This document shows, in pieces, positions 1 through 11,367 of a stretch of DNA of 64,000 nt (position 1 is its first letter; every line of letters starts with the position of its first letter). Below the pieces are notes generated by a model. The model saw nothing but the letters and a program-made list of their open reading frames with translations. It made no database searches and had not been told where the DNA came from. The translations under genes and the position numbers were made by a program. Source of the DNA: Viola odorata (lineage: Eukaryota > Streptophyta > Magnoliopsida > Malpighiales > Violaceae); the NCBI GenBank assembly GCA_963691705.1, contig OY829543.1:49022564-49086563 (forward strand). Direction: 5' to 3'.

Positions 1-95
1 TGGATTAGCCAAGTCAAGGCCCATATTGTTTGAAGTACAAAATATAGACGGTCCCGTCAGCCACAAAAATGTAAAACATCTAAACAACAAAAGGT

Positions 96-2398
96 CTAAA
101 GATTGGGCGGCGCGTTGACCCCTCCTTGCTGAGCAGCCTTCCACTGATAGAAACCGCTATCAGTAATGGAGGAGGCTCTCTTGTCAAAATACGCGGAGAG
201 ATCTTCAATACGGAGCTCCTCAACTCCATAATGATGCATCACGGCTTCTGACATGATTCCCCCACCCTGCTCAAAGTACCAACGGTTCTTCTCAGCGTTA
301 AGGGAGGAATCGGCAGAAAGCTCTGCATTCCTCTGTCTCTCCAGACGCAGGCTATCCTCCTCCTGAGAGAGGCGTAAGGCCAGATCAGCACGTTGTCTCT
401 TCTCCTCCTCCAAAGCTAACTTAGCGGCCTCCAACTCTTGTTTGACCGCAATAGCCTCTCCCCGAGCAGTCTCCATACCTTCATTGGCAGCAGCAAGGGC
501 ATTTTCAAGACGTTGTCGCTCTTCCAACAGCCTGTTTATCTCTCCTCGCCCGTTAGCTGCAGCTCTGGCATTCTCTTCATCCATATAGTGAAGATGGCAA
601 AGCATGGAAAACGCCTGAGAGCGAAGGAAATTGATACGTCCCTGCTCGCCCCGAGCCACGAAGGCATCTCTCTCTCTTGGAAGAGACAAAATCTCTGCTA
701 CCAGATAAGCGGTAGAGGAAATCATGGCCTCATGATCAGCATCAGCAGGAAACTGCAGAATACTGTCCCTAAAGGAGCGCAAGCTAACGTGATGAGTCGG
801 CATGAGAGGAGGATCATAGGGAGAGATATCAGCCATTAAGGCAGGAGTGGGCCCACCCCTCACAATAGGTGGATGAGGCATCGGAACAAAGAACAACGCA
901 CCAGGAGAAGCTGGCCGGCTAGAGAGGCCTTCCGCGTTAGGCGTCGAGACCTCATTGCCTCCGGGCACCTCAGGATTAAGGGCATCAGAATCATAGCCCA
1001 TCGGGGTGTGCGCGGAATGGATTGGAGAACCAGGAGGCACATGGGGTTGACCTCCAAAATCAACAGGTTCCGGTTGATCAGCAGATACACCCTCGCCCCC
1101 AAGGGCACTCGAACTACGATTGGCGGCCGAGGAAGAAGGACTATTCGGGAGATCATAGCGAGCCTTCTTCTGACGCTCGCGAAGGACATCAGTGATACCC
1201 ATATCTCCTTGGGAGGTAGAAGGGACAGAAGCAGCAACGACTTCCTAAATAACGCAGAACGTGATAAGGAAACGGTGCAACAACAAAAAAAAAAAAAAAA
1301 AAAGACTAAAGTTCTAAAAATGTTCACCTGAGTGGTGGAGGATGCAAGAGGAATCCCAACAGGAATCGGTTCAACTGTAGCCTCTAAAGAGACAACGGTC
1401 TGGGACGAAACGGATGGGGCAGCACATGCTTTCCGAGGCCGTTTCTGTCTTACAACCCGAGGGCCCGTAACGCTAGCGGTAGCAGTGGCCTCCCCTCCCT
1501 CAGCGTTAGCAGCAGCGGCAGCAGCAACCCTAGCTTCAGCGACAACTTTCTTTTTCGCCTCCTGTTTCCTCCTCCTTCGGAAATACTCAAGCTCCCAACC
1601 AGGCAGAGACACTGCACAATCACAAAACGTTAGCGTTAGTACTTCTTGACAACGCAAAAGAAAAAAGGTCAAACGCTCACCCTTCTTGCACTGTTCCACG
1701 GGCAACCCGTTGGCCACTTTTCGGGCATCAACGCTAAAATCAAATTGAAGCAGCGTCTTCAACCAGCCATCCTCCGGGTCGGAATGGGGTTTCCGATGAC
1801 CCCAAGCCCCATCTTTAATTGTTTCATTGAAGTCAGCCCTCTACAACGGCTCAGGCAGATCAACAATAAAAAATTCCTCTTTCCAGTGAGGAATGGAAGA
1901 CTCAATGCCCATTAGTTTCCAAGTAAAGGGCTTCATGGAACCGTCTTCGTAGCGAGGCGATATCGATATCACCCCTTTACGGGAATACAATTGGAAAATG
2001 TCGTGAAGCAACGCTAAGGTGGGAGATTTTATTCCCTTGAAACGGCACAGTGCGGCAAAAGCACTAACAACGCAAATCGCGTTAGGACTCAACTGAGCCG
2101 GAGCCAAATCAGAATCAGCCAACAACAATTTTACAAGCGGGTCAAGAGGGAGACGAAACCCATGATCGAAGAGCTTAGCATACAACATTCTGCTATTTCC
2201 GGGCAAAATGCTGTTCAATCGGAGCGATTCAGAAGCAGGATGCACGGGATATTCCTTGGGAAATCGTGCAGAAAACCCAGCAAGCCTACGGTTAATTAAA
2301 GGCAGTGTGTACAAAGAAGTGGGAGTGGTATCAATTACTTCTTCCCCGGAGGACCTTTGAGGATCTCCTTCTTCAGAGGATTTCTTAGTTCTAGCCAT
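96..2398 (-). pseudogene. Tat antisense ORF b: PF04195-type domain plus coiled coil, three exons, one internal stop
   Basis: Begins at ATG 2398 (MARTKKSS). The first ~185 residues contain a PF04195-like region with the motif LAPAQLSPNA and a Trp-Lys-rich end. Plausible GT-AG introns join exons 2398-1681, 1611-1328 and 1244-96 in a consistent phase, giving 716 codons before the final stop. The second intron has a 19-T tract before its acceptor. Exon 3 (residues ~335-716) is Pro/Ser-rich, then a long Glu/Arg/Ala coiled coil (about residues 540-640). An in-frame TAG at 1841-1843 interrupts exon 1, so the copy looks dead unless read through. A TATA-like sequence lies near 2505-2513 on the minus strand. 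Function is unknown. The ORF resembles antisense ORF a in domain order. Confidence 0.65.
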
Positions 2399-3011
2399 GG
2401 TCAACAAGGAAGAAACAAAGAGAAAAGAAAAAGGATGTGTACCTTGTACCTTCGTGAAAGAGAATGCGAGGAGTCTTGAACCAGAAAGAGAGAGAGCGGC
2501 GTAAAGTATTTATCCAAAGACGAAATAGCGTATAAGGGAAAGATGGAAAAAGAAAAAGGGGTAGAAGAAACAATAGATATAACCCTGAAAGGGCGACCAG
2601 TCAGCAGCAGACACGTGGCGAAGCAATACGTCATAAAGTAAGGCACGCGCCAGAAGGTGCAAATTTGAAATAAGGACGAAACGCCTCTGCATTTGCAACT
2701 CCCTAGGAGACGCTTGCTCCAAACGCCCCTCTGAGGAAGGACACGTGTCTTCTTTCATCATTACCCTTCAAGTCGCATTAAATGAGGGACAGAGGGATTG
2801 ATTAAAAAACATAAAAAGCAGCGCTGGCCTTGCCAAACGGCACGATGGCACAAAAAGATAAAGAAGGAATAAACGGTAATATCATACAGTGCGACAAAGG
2901 ATACAAAGCGTCAACATTATTACAGGAGAAACAATGTTCGAATGGTTTTCAAGAAATAAACAAAAGACAACAACAAGAAAAACAAGGAAAAGCCCAGCAC
3001 CATCGCTAGCG

Positions 3012-4995
3012 TCAGACTTTCTCCCCCGAAGGGCCAGAAGAACCGCTGTCACCTTTGCTAATCTCACCCATCACGATAGACATGTAATCAGCTACCTGGG
3101 CCGGATCCGAAGGGTTACCTTTGAAATGGGACTCAAACCCAGAAACGAAGGCGTCCAGAACCCTCTTCCTCCATAACTCTTCCTTTAATGACGCCCTAAC
3201 AGACCCCTCATCTCTAGCAAGTACCTCTTCGCGGAGAAAGAGATTCTTCTTCCTTTCTAGCGCCAATTCTGCCTCCAGAACTTCCACCTTGGCTTTCCCG
3301 ATAGATTTTTCTCTGTCCAATTCCGCCTCCAGAACTTCTACCTTGGCTTTCCCGATAGATTTTTCTCTGTCCAATTCCTTTTGGGACGATTCACAGAGGC
3401 GCGTCAGCAACCTAGAATGCTCCACCGCCTTCTCTAGCTGCACCCTTGCAACACACAATGCGCTGGAAAAATTACGGGACTCGCGATCGTGAATTTCGAA
3501 TTGATAATTCAGATGGCGGAAAAAGTCCAGAGAATCATTCAGAATATGGCGAAAGCATGCCGAAGGAGGGAGTTGAAGAAATTCCTCTTTCTCCTTTTTG
3601 GAACCCAGCATCTCCCCTATCAAGGGTGCAGTAAACTCATCTCGAGAAAAAGGTTGAGGAACCCCGACAGCGCGAAGGGCGTCAAAGCAAAACCCTGCAA
3701 GATTCATACGGTAGGCTGGCACCCCGTCAGGACCAAGATTGATTGAGGGAGGCGGAGAAGAGCCCTGAGGAAAAATACTCTTGAAAGGAGTAAAAAACAG
3801 CTGCGGAATAACCTTAGGCGGTAGCTCAGCAGTCGAATCCACCACAGGAGGTGTGACCACTACGTCAGGAATACAATGAGCAATCGGAGAATCGGGAGCG
3901 TCAGATATGGGAGGAGGACATTCCATCGGTAGGCCCTCTCCCTCAGAAGAACAAGTTTTTTCCAACGCTTCAGCGGCTCCCGTTGGCTGAGAGGCGCCCG
4001 CCTCAGACAAAACAGCAGGCGTAGGAACAGTTGCCACATCCACAGGAGATGTCCCGGTAGCTTGTCCACCAGTGGCCACTCGAAGTTTTTTCCGACGCTG
4101 GGAAGCAGCAAGGGAAGAAGCATGGCAAAGGTCTGACTCAGCATCTGCATCCTCATCATCGCTAGTAATTACTGTCGTTGCGACAGGCCTGGAGTCCGTC
4201 CCCGTGCGACGCTCCGGTAGCCAATTTTCCACAAAACGAGAAGTTCACACAGAGCTAACGGGCCTTCGCCCTCCCCGGGCAACCATTTTAGTTCTCTTCC
4301 TCGGAGGAGGAACGCTACCCCGACTTGAGCCCTCAGCCGAAGGCGAGGCCGGTAAAGTTTGAAGCGGTATTACGTTCAGAGGAGTACCAGCGTCACCTGG
4401 AAATCAACCGTTAGCTCCTTACAGCAAACAAAGTAGGCGAGGACCAAAGTAAAGAAAATATGGAAAGAAATAGGCTCACCCATAATGCACTCTTCCAAAG
4501 GCTTGAACAGAGCAAAGGCACGAATGCGGTAGTGGGTATTCTCGTCTAACAAAGCGTTAGCCTGGTCCAACTCAGTTCTGGACAAAATCGCGGGATTTGT
4601 CCAAACGGGACCTGCCAGTTCCTGATTAAAATTGATACGCCACAAACGTGACGGTAGCTCCAGAACAAAGAAGCTGCTATTCCAATCAGCTACACCCTTC
4701 TTGAAGCCGTGAAAACGTTGCCAAAACGACTGCACGAGCGCATCATCCCACCGGGGAGTAATCTCGATTAAACAATTATAGCAAATCATGCTAAAGAATT
4801 TGCGAAACAAATTGATAGATGGGGTAAAAATGTTCTTCAACTCGCAAGCGCGAAGAAAAGCATAAACCGCGCACCAAGAGGAAGGAGTTATCTGGGCAGG
4901 ATTAAGGCTATACTCCCGCAGCAGAGTTAATATCGACTCATGAACAGGAAAGGGAAACCAAACTCCCTTATATAGCCGAGCGAGCATCTCGATCC
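3012..4995 (-). pseudogene. Tat antisense ORF a: second PF04195-type domain plus coiled coil
   Basis: A splice acceptor at 4996-4998 (TTTTTCAG before GGATCGAG) opens a ~170-residue region paralogous to antisense ORF b, with LNPAQITPSSW matching LAPAQLSPNA. An intron (4479-4397) joins GGGTGAGC to TTTCCAG in the same phase. The following exon reaches TGA at 4245-4247, and the frame continues only after a shift, from about 4232 to 3012. The lower part is acidic and Pro-rich, then a coiled coil with two exact copies of LDREKSIGKAKVEVLEAE. No start exon was found upstream, so the gene is 5'-incomplete or has an unrecognised exon. The start suggested by simple ORF calling is TTG and is not a plant start. 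Confidence 0.6.
3269..3378 (-). repeat. 54-bp in-frame tandem duplication in antisense ORF a
   Basis: Two adjacent 54-bp copies, nearly identical, encode the 18-residue coiled-coil unit LDREKSIGKAKVEVLEAE twice. The length is a multiple of three, so the frame is kept and the heptad-rich helix is extended. This is seen directly. Confidence 0.85.
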
Positions 4996-5387
4996 CTGAA
5001 AAATCAATCAAGACGCTTGGGAAAAATAACTACAATTGTAGAATTCGATCCGTCACAGGCGCGTCTGCTCGTCGAATGCACCGATCAAAGGGCACCGAAG
5101 AACCGCCCAACCACCTGCCACTGAAAAGACGGCCTGTAACAGTCAAGACAGAGCATTCATTGCTAATCCCCGGAACGCGACCACTGCAATACAATGTCCC
5201 GAGGAAGACCCATTTTCAGTTGGGCTCATGACAAATATTTCCAACCAATAAAGAAAGCAACCACGCAAGAGAAAGAGAAAACTTGGGAAAAAGCAGAGAC
5301 AGTTATTTATTTATGGCCAGGTGGCCTTAGCGTTCAGATATGTACAAGAAACATAAGAAAAGCAACGAGAAGAAGCGGAGCCAGCGG

Positions 5388-5771
5388 TCAGATATTGGAC
5401 CCCGCATCATCTTCCCCTGGCACAATGGGAACCTCCCTTAAAGCGTCAGCGACGGAGGTCAGTTCGGAAGAGCAAGCTCTCATGCCCTTTAGGCAGCAGG
5501 CCAGCAGATCTTTCCTCTGCTGCAGCATCGAGGCCACCACATCAAGGTGAGCACTGACAGTGGCCAGTTTCGCCAAACTCTCTAGGGGATTAAAATCCTC
5601 CAGAGTTATTCCCAGCTGTCTAGACAGAATAGGGGTTAGCACCCCCCGCAACTCTAGGACATCCTCGGAGGTCTTGGTGATCATCCTCTCCAGGAAGCCG
5701 ATGTCACCCTCAGTAAGATTCTTCAGGGTCAGAGTTTTGGAGATCAGGAAATTGCGAGTCAGTTCATCCAT
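5388..5771 (-). CDS. Tat antisense ORF c, 127 aa, unknown function
   Basis: An open frame from ATG 5771 (MDELTRNFLI) to a stop at 5388-5390. The protein is Leu/Glu-rich, predicted mainly helical, and has no recognised domain. A good minus-strand TATA box lies about 62 nt upstream (5833-5839), so it may be the first cistron or exon of the antisense transcription unit that includes ORFs a and b. No convincing splice link to ORF a was seen. Confidence 0.5.
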   Translation of the reverse strand: MDELTRNFLISKTLTLKNLTEGDIGFLERMITKTSEDVLELRGVLTPILSRQLGITLEDFNPLESLAKLATVSAHLDVVASMLQQRKDLLACCLKGMRACSSELTSVADALREVPIVPGEDDAGSNI

Positions 5772-5832
5772 GGCGGAATACGAAAGGAAAGAACGTGAAA
5801 AATGCGAAGAAACTAGCACAGAGAAACCTCTG

Positions 5833-5839
5833 ATTTATA
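5833..5839 (-). promoter_or_regulatory. TATA box for the Tat antisense unit
   Basis: TATAAAT on the minus strand lies about 62 nt before the ATG of antisense ORF c, a normal plant TATA-to-start spacing. This is inferred from position and sequence only. Confidence 0.45.
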
Positions 5840-5964
5840 GATCCTGACAAAAAACCGTCAGGACCATTTTCTGAGGCAAAACCGCCCCGGTACATAAAGG
5901 GACTCTCCGTGAGAAGGAACGTTAGCCCTTGATAAACACTCGGGCTCATTTTCAGTTGGGCTTA

Positions 5965-6534
5965 TGATAACAATCCACCTAAAAGAAAGGGTATTTTCGC
6001 CTATCACCCGGTGGGGAGAGGCATAGCTACTGTTTCACACCACCACGGTAGGGACAAAATCGCTACCTTCCCCAAAGGCTAACGCTATAGAGGCTAACGG
6101 GGCCTTACCAGCTCCTTTTACGGACCTCCTGCTTGGTTCAAAGAGTTATCTCATCCAGAGGAAACCACGCGTCAGGATTAACACTCAGGCCATTATCCTA
6201 CCGCGGTAATATCTACCTAAACACCTACCGTCGAGGTAGCGTGTCATGATAAGGGCGAATCACAGACCCTAACGCGAGCGATAGCTCCGTACCCGTTTAC
6301 TTGGGCAGGAACGCCCCCTTTCTTCTATAAATACCTCCCCCACAAAGGAGGCAGGTAAGCGGACTTGACTGGCCAAAACTCTGCCCATTTCAGTACACCT
6401 ACTGACTTAAGCATCGGAGTGTTTCCGCCGGAGACCCCCTCCGGCGCATTGCAGGTACTGTGGACCGTCGCGCACACTGATCCGAGAAGAACTGCTCCGC
6501 CATACATCCTTCGGCAGAAGACAAATTATTATCA
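5965..6534 (+). repeat. 3' LTR of the Tat element
   Basis: Starts TGATAAC and ends TTATTATCA, so the ends are TG...CA with a short inverted TGATAA. It contains TATAAATA at 6326-6333, then a U5-like GC-rich segment (GCATCGGAGTGTTTCCGCCG) typical of Tat LTRs in the sense direction. The right edge is firm because Athila gag begins directly after it. The left edge is less sure: no clear polypurine tract precedes it, and a 24-base stretch just upstream (about 5945-5968) is repeated at 5206-5229. Confidence 0.6.
6326..6333 (+). promoter_or_regulatory. TATA box in the Tat LTR
   Basis: TATAAATA is followed by a C-rich start region. Its plus-strand placement fixes the sense strand of the Tat element, opposite to its antisense ORFs. 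Confidence 0.6.
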
Positions 6535-6539
6535 AATAT

Positions 6540-7244
6540 CAACGCCAACCTCCTCAGGATCAGACCTTTGTCCATCCTCCAGACCAGACTTGTGTCCAGC
6601 CCCCGACTGTTGAAATTCAGAAAAATCCTGAGCAGCAGAAGGAAATAGATGAGCTTAAGAAGCAAATGAGCGCGGTAACTGCCAGATTACAAGAGCTAAC
6701 CAACCATGGCAGATTACCACCCCAAACAGAAGCGAATCCAAAGCACAATGTCTGTGCAGTGAACCTGCGTAGTGGAGCGACCTTGAACCCACCTGAGCCT
6801 CCAGCCCAGGATGTTGAAAATCTACCAGAAGCTGAAATCCGGCCTAAACCCAGAACCAAGCTCCCCAAGGTCCCTAGAATCGTGGAAGTCACAGAAGACA
6901 GGATCCGTTCCCCTAGAGGTTCACCACGGAATGACCCCAACCCACCGGAATTCACTCAAGAGTACATTCATAAGATCCTCGAGCCCCCGTTCCCTCACAG
7001 ATTGGTCAAGACCAAGAAAGATAAGGAGGATCGCGACATCTTTGAAATATTCAGTAAAGTGGTTGTAAACATTCCTCTTCTCCAGGCCCTGAAGAATGTC
7101 CCTCGATATGCCAAATTCTTGAAGCAATTGTGCACAAACAAGAACAAGTTCATCGAAGTTAACAAGATCAGCGTAGGAGCCAACGTTTCAGCGCATATCC
7201 AACGACGAATCCCCCGAAATGCAAAGACCAAGGCATGTTCATAA
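6540..7244 (+). pseudogene. Athila-1 gag C-terminal part, frameshifted
   Basis: The frame is open from 6540, immediately after the Tat LTR and its 5-bp flank. It is homologous to Athila-2 gag along its length (for example TEANPKHNVCA and FTQEYIHKILEPPFP are shared). The frame ends at TAA 7242-7244 only because one C is missing from the C-run at 7211-7215. Comparison with Athila-2 shows the protease should follow in the same frame. The N-terminal half of gag lies outside the window, beyond the Tat insertion. Confidence 0.8.
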
Positions 7245-8161
7245 TCCCTTGCCGAATCGGCACAATGGATATTGGCAAGGCCATGTGTGACCTCGGAGCA
7301 GGAATCAATGTCATGCCCTTGATAATCTACAACAGTCTAGGCCTCGAACCTCTCGTGCCTACAGACCTAGCAATCCAGCTTGCTGACAGGTCTATCATTC
7401 ACCCCGAGGGTATAATCAAGGATGTCTTGGTCCAAGTGGGCGAATTTTTGTTCCCTGCTGATTTCTATGTGATAGCAATGGAGAATGAAGACTCCACCAA
7501 ATCCACGGATGTTTTGCTAGGCCGTCCCTTTCTGGCCACAGCCCGAGCAAAGATAGATGTCCATGATGCTACCATCTCCCTCGAATTTGATGGAGAGATC
7601 ATCAAATTCAATATGCTAGAAGCCATGCGTTACCCCTCTGAATTTTCTAGTGTCAATTATATTGATATTGTGGATCCCCTTGTAGGGGAAATTGATGATA
7701 TATATTCTACTGACCCCTTGCAATTTGCTCTTGACAGGAGTCTGACACCAACCCTTCTAGATGCCGCGGCCTCGACACTTCCTATCCCATCTGAGTTACA
7801 TTCTGTCGTCGCTGCCCTAGAAGAGTGTCCTGTTGTTCATCCCGAACCCCCAAAGCAGTCCCCTCAGCATCCAGGTCATGTCAAGTTATCTCCTTCTATT
7901 GATCAGGCTCCAGCTCTAGATCTTAAGCCACTGCATACCCACCTGAAATATGCCTATCTAGGCCCCGACAACTCTCTGCCTGTCATTATCTCCAACAAGC
8001 TTGAAGACCCCGAGGAGTCTAAGCTCGTTTCTTTACTAAAGAACTTCAGGCAGGCCATAGGATGGACCATTGCGGACATTAAGGGTTTGTCCCCAGCGTT
8101 ATGCACTCATCATATCCACCTGGAAGACGCGAGTAAGACCATTCGCCAGCCCCAGAGATGA
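7216..8161 (+). pseudogene. Athila-1 protease and protease-RT linker
   Basis: Aspartic protease with the active-site motif CDLGAGINVMP, where Athila elements use DLG in place of DTG or DSG, followed by LLGRPFLATARAKID. An ATG occurs at 7235, but the domain belongs to the gag-pol polyprotein and probably has no start of its own. The linker to RT contains LPVIISNKL, also found in Athila-2. The frame ends at TGA 8159-8161, where CGA (Arg) is expected from context; this C-to-T change at a CpG is the commonest decay mutation in methylated plant DNA. Confidence 0.8.
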
Positions 8162-10820
8162 CTTAATCCACCAATGATGGAAGTGGTGAAGAAAGAAATC
8201 CTCAAGTTGTTAGATGCGGGAGTTATCTACCCCATCTTAGATAGCCCTTGGGTCAGCCCTATCCAAGTCGTGCCCAAGAAAACAGGGATAACCATCACCA
8301 TCGGACAGGATGGCAAATCCATTCCTACACGGATCCAGAATGGGTGGCGGGTGTGTATTGACTACCGCCGCCTGAACTCCGCTACACGAAAAGATCATTT
8401 CCCTCTGCCCTTCATCGACCAGATGCTGGAGCGCCTAGCCGGTAAAACTCATTACTGCTGCCTTGACGGATACTCTGGGTTCCATCAGATTCCAGTTGCT
8501 CCTGAAGATCAGGAAAAGACTACCTTTACATGTCCTTTCGGGACCTTCGCGTATAGGCGCATGCCCTTCGGCCTGTGCAACGCTCCTGCTACTTTTCAGC
8601 GCTGCATGGTCAGCATCTTTTCTGAACTGGTTGAAGACGGAATCGAGGTCTTCATGGATGATTTCACAGTCTACGGGAACTCTTTCGACGAATGCATGAG
8701 CAACCTGCAAAAGTGCCTAGAGCGATGTATCGAGACAAATCTTATCCTGGACTTTGAGAAATGCCATTTTATGGTGGATAGAGCCCTGGTGCTCGGCCAT
8801 GTAATCTCGGCCAAAGGGATTGAGGTTGACAAGGCTAAGATCGAAGTCATAGAATCCCTGCCCTACCCCTCCTGTGTCCGCGACGTGAGATCTTTTCTAG
8901 GCCACGCTGGTTTTTACCGAAGGTTCATTAAGGATTTTTCCAAGATTGCCCAGCCCATGTGTCACCTGCTCCAAAAGGATGTTTCCTTTGAGTTTAGCGA
9001 AGCTTGCAAAGTTGCTTTTGAGATTCTCAAAGCCAGGCTTATCTCAGCACCAATTATCCGTGCCCCCGACTGGAAGCTACCTTTCGAGGTCATGTGTAAT
9101 GCCAGCAATCAAGCCCTAGGCGCTGTGTTGGGCCAGAAAAAAGATAACGAGACCCATGTCATCTATTACGCCTCCAAGCTCCTAGATCCAACCCAGCAGA
9201 ATTACACCACCACGAAGAAAGAACTTCTGGCAGTTGTCTATGCCCTAGATAAGTTCAGACAGTATCTGCTCGGCACTCATGTCCTTGTTTACTCAGATCA
9301 TTCGGCCCTTCGGTGTTTGCTGACCAAGGCTGACGCCAAACCACGGCTTATCCGATGGATCTTGCTCCTACAAGAGTTTGACATCGCTATCAAGGACAAG
9401 GCAGGGAGAGAAAACCTGGTGGCAGATCACTTAAGTAGACTCCCAACCCAAAAAGATAATTCGCGAGAACCGATACGGGACACCTTTCCAGACGAGCAAG
9501 TGTGCCTAGCTCAGGCTGTTTATTCCCCGTGGTTCTCAGACATTGCCAACTTCTGTGCTACAGGCACTTATCCAGCTGATGCCACTCCCTCCGAATGCAC
9601 TCGAATAAGAAGACAAGCCAAGTACTATATATGGGACAGCCCCTATCTATGGAGACACTGTGCGGACCAGATCATCCGTCGGTGTGTGACAATGGATGAA
9701 GTGCCCTCGATCCTTAAATTCTGCCATTCGGATGGAGGCCATTTCGCGGCCAAGAAAACTGCCCTGAAGGTCTTGGAAGCAGGTCTATACTGGCCCATCC
9801 TTTTCAAGGACAGTTACATGTTTTGCGCTTCATGCCCCCGATGTCAGGCCACTGGCAATATTGGGGCCAGAAATCAGATGCCCTTGACGAACATAATTGC
9901 TTGCGAGATCTTCGACATCTGGGGAATAGATTTTATGGGCCCCTTTCCCAATTCCTATGGCAACATCTACATCCTATTGGCCGTTGATTATGTCTCCAAG
10001 TGGGTTGAGGCAAAGGCCACCCGAACAGATGACTCTAAAGTAGTCGTGAACTTCCTCCGCACCAACATCTTCAACAGATTTGGTACCCCTAGAGCACTGA
10101 TCAGTGATCGAGGTACCCACTTTTGCAACCGGGTTGTGACCTCTCTCTTGGCTAAATACGGAGTCCACCATCGAACATCCACTACTTATCACCCTCAGAC
10201 CAACGGTCAAGCCGAGGTCTCGAATTGTGAGATCAAATCCATCCTAGAGAAGACTGTTAGCCAGTCTAGGAAGGATTGGAGTTTGAAACTGGGTGATGCT
10301 CTCTGGGCCTACCGTACAACTTTCAAGACCCCGATAGGGATGACCCCATACAGACTTGTTTATGGAAAACCGTACCACCTCCCAGTGGAGATAGAGCACA
10401 AAGCCTTTTGGGCCATCAGAAAAGTGAACACGGATCTAGGCCTCGCTGACCAGCACAAACGCCTGCAAATTCAAGAGCTCGAGGAGTTAAGGGATGATGC
10501 TTACGAGAATGCCCTGCTCTACAAGGGCAAGACGAAAGCCTATCACGATCGGCATCTTCGCCCCAAGACGTTCTCAGTCGGACAACAGGTGTTGTTATAC
10601 AACTCACGCTTGCGACTCTTTACTGGGAAGTTGAAATCCAAGTGGTCAGGACCTTTCGTGGTCATGAAAATCTACACCCATGGGGCGGTTGAAATTTAAG
10701 CCCCCGACACTGGAATCATTTTCAAAGTCAGTGGCCAGAGATTGAAACCCTTTTATGAAGGTTTCCAGCCCTCGATTGTTGAGGAGGCTATGGTGGATGT
10801 CCCACCTGTCCCGACCTAGA
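8162..10820 (+). pseudogene. Athila-1 reverse transcriptase, RNase H and integrase
   Basis: The frame is open from the TGA at 8159 to TAA at 10697-10699, then in the same frame to the natural TAG at 10818-10820. Counting from ATG 8174: RT has YRRLN and FMDDF (Asp162/163). RNase H begins near residue 300 but reads CNASN where CDAS is normal, so the first catalytic Asp is Asn309. Integrase has an HHCC finger (CHSDGGHF...CPRCQATG) and an intact D586, D645, E681 triad with the canonical 35-residue D-E spacing, then an SH3-like tail. Catalysis by RNase H would be lost, and translation is blocked twice. Confidence 0.85.
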
Positions 10821-10831
10821 GAATCAGAGCA

Positions 10832-10847
10832 CGTCGAGGCCCCGACG
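10832..10847 (+). promoter_or_regulatory. Hairpin just after Athila-1 pol
   Basis: CGTCG-AGGCCC-CGACG forms a 5-bp stem with a 6-nt loop, 11 nt after the pol stop. Athila-2 has a hairpin at the same place (21574-21591) with a compensated stem pair. Its role is unknown. Confidence 0.5.
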
Positions 10848-11367
10848 AGTAAATGGGCCACACTAGAGGCATTTGATATGCCGTCTGAATCCTTTCTCTC
10901 TCCCTTATCTTCTCAGCACCTTTTAGGATTCCCTGATTTTTATTTAATTTTCCTTGTCGTTTTATTAATTGTATATATCTCTTTCATCTATGATTTTATT
11001 CCTTTTTATTAGCATTAACTCCCCCTTTATTCTCTCTTTTTGTCCATATCTTATTCCAACCGACTCCCTTTTTGAAATTTAAAAAGATGTTTTCCTTTTC
11101 CGGCAGTTGGGATACGCACGGACATCGCGCCCCACGCCCAGGGCGCCACGTGGCCTGACGAGCGCAGCTGTAGCAGGCTCATCAATACAAAAGCTGCGCC
11201 ATTTATTGGCAGAAGTGATTTCCATTCTCTCTCCCACGCTCCCATTTAATTCTCACTAATATCATTTCAACCCTATCACTTTCTCCTTACTATCTCACCA
11301 AACACGCAACCCTACCCTCTCACTTCCACCACCATCTCCTACACTGTCTCCTCTCCAAACACCATCA
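10848..11367 (+). other. Noncoding spacer between Athila-1 pol and env-like ORF
   Basis: About 520 bp, T-rich at first and then more GC-rich near 11100-11180. No ORF of note. Env-like ORFs of Athila elements are thought to be expressed from spliced RNA, but no clear acceptor stands out here. Confidence 0.5.

Larger units (their letters stand above)
1..6534 (+). mobile_element. 3' part of a Tat-lineage Ty3/gypsy retrotransposon with antisense ORFs
   Basis: Seen: three minus-strand ORFs are followed by a plus-strand LTR-like block that ends in TTATTATCA and abuts Athila gag sequence. Known: Tat-lineage elements often carry extra ORFs, many antisense, between integrase and the 3' LTR, and some encode the 'putative gypsy type transposon' domain (PF04195). 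Inference: this is the region downstream of integrase of a plus-strand Tat element whose gag-pol lies left of the window. The element sits inside Athila-1 gag. The 5 bases after the LTR (AATAT, 6535-6539) would be its target duplication, whose other copy is outside the window. Confidence 0.75.

Noticed and set aside
438..839. Plus-strand ORFs across 438-1915 opposite antisense ORF b
   Set aside because: They mirror the coding strand of the antisense gene and have no family features; the minus frame has domain similarity and splice sites.
5194..5847. Plus-strand ORFs over 5194-5847
   Set aside because: Shadows of antisense ORF c and its leader.
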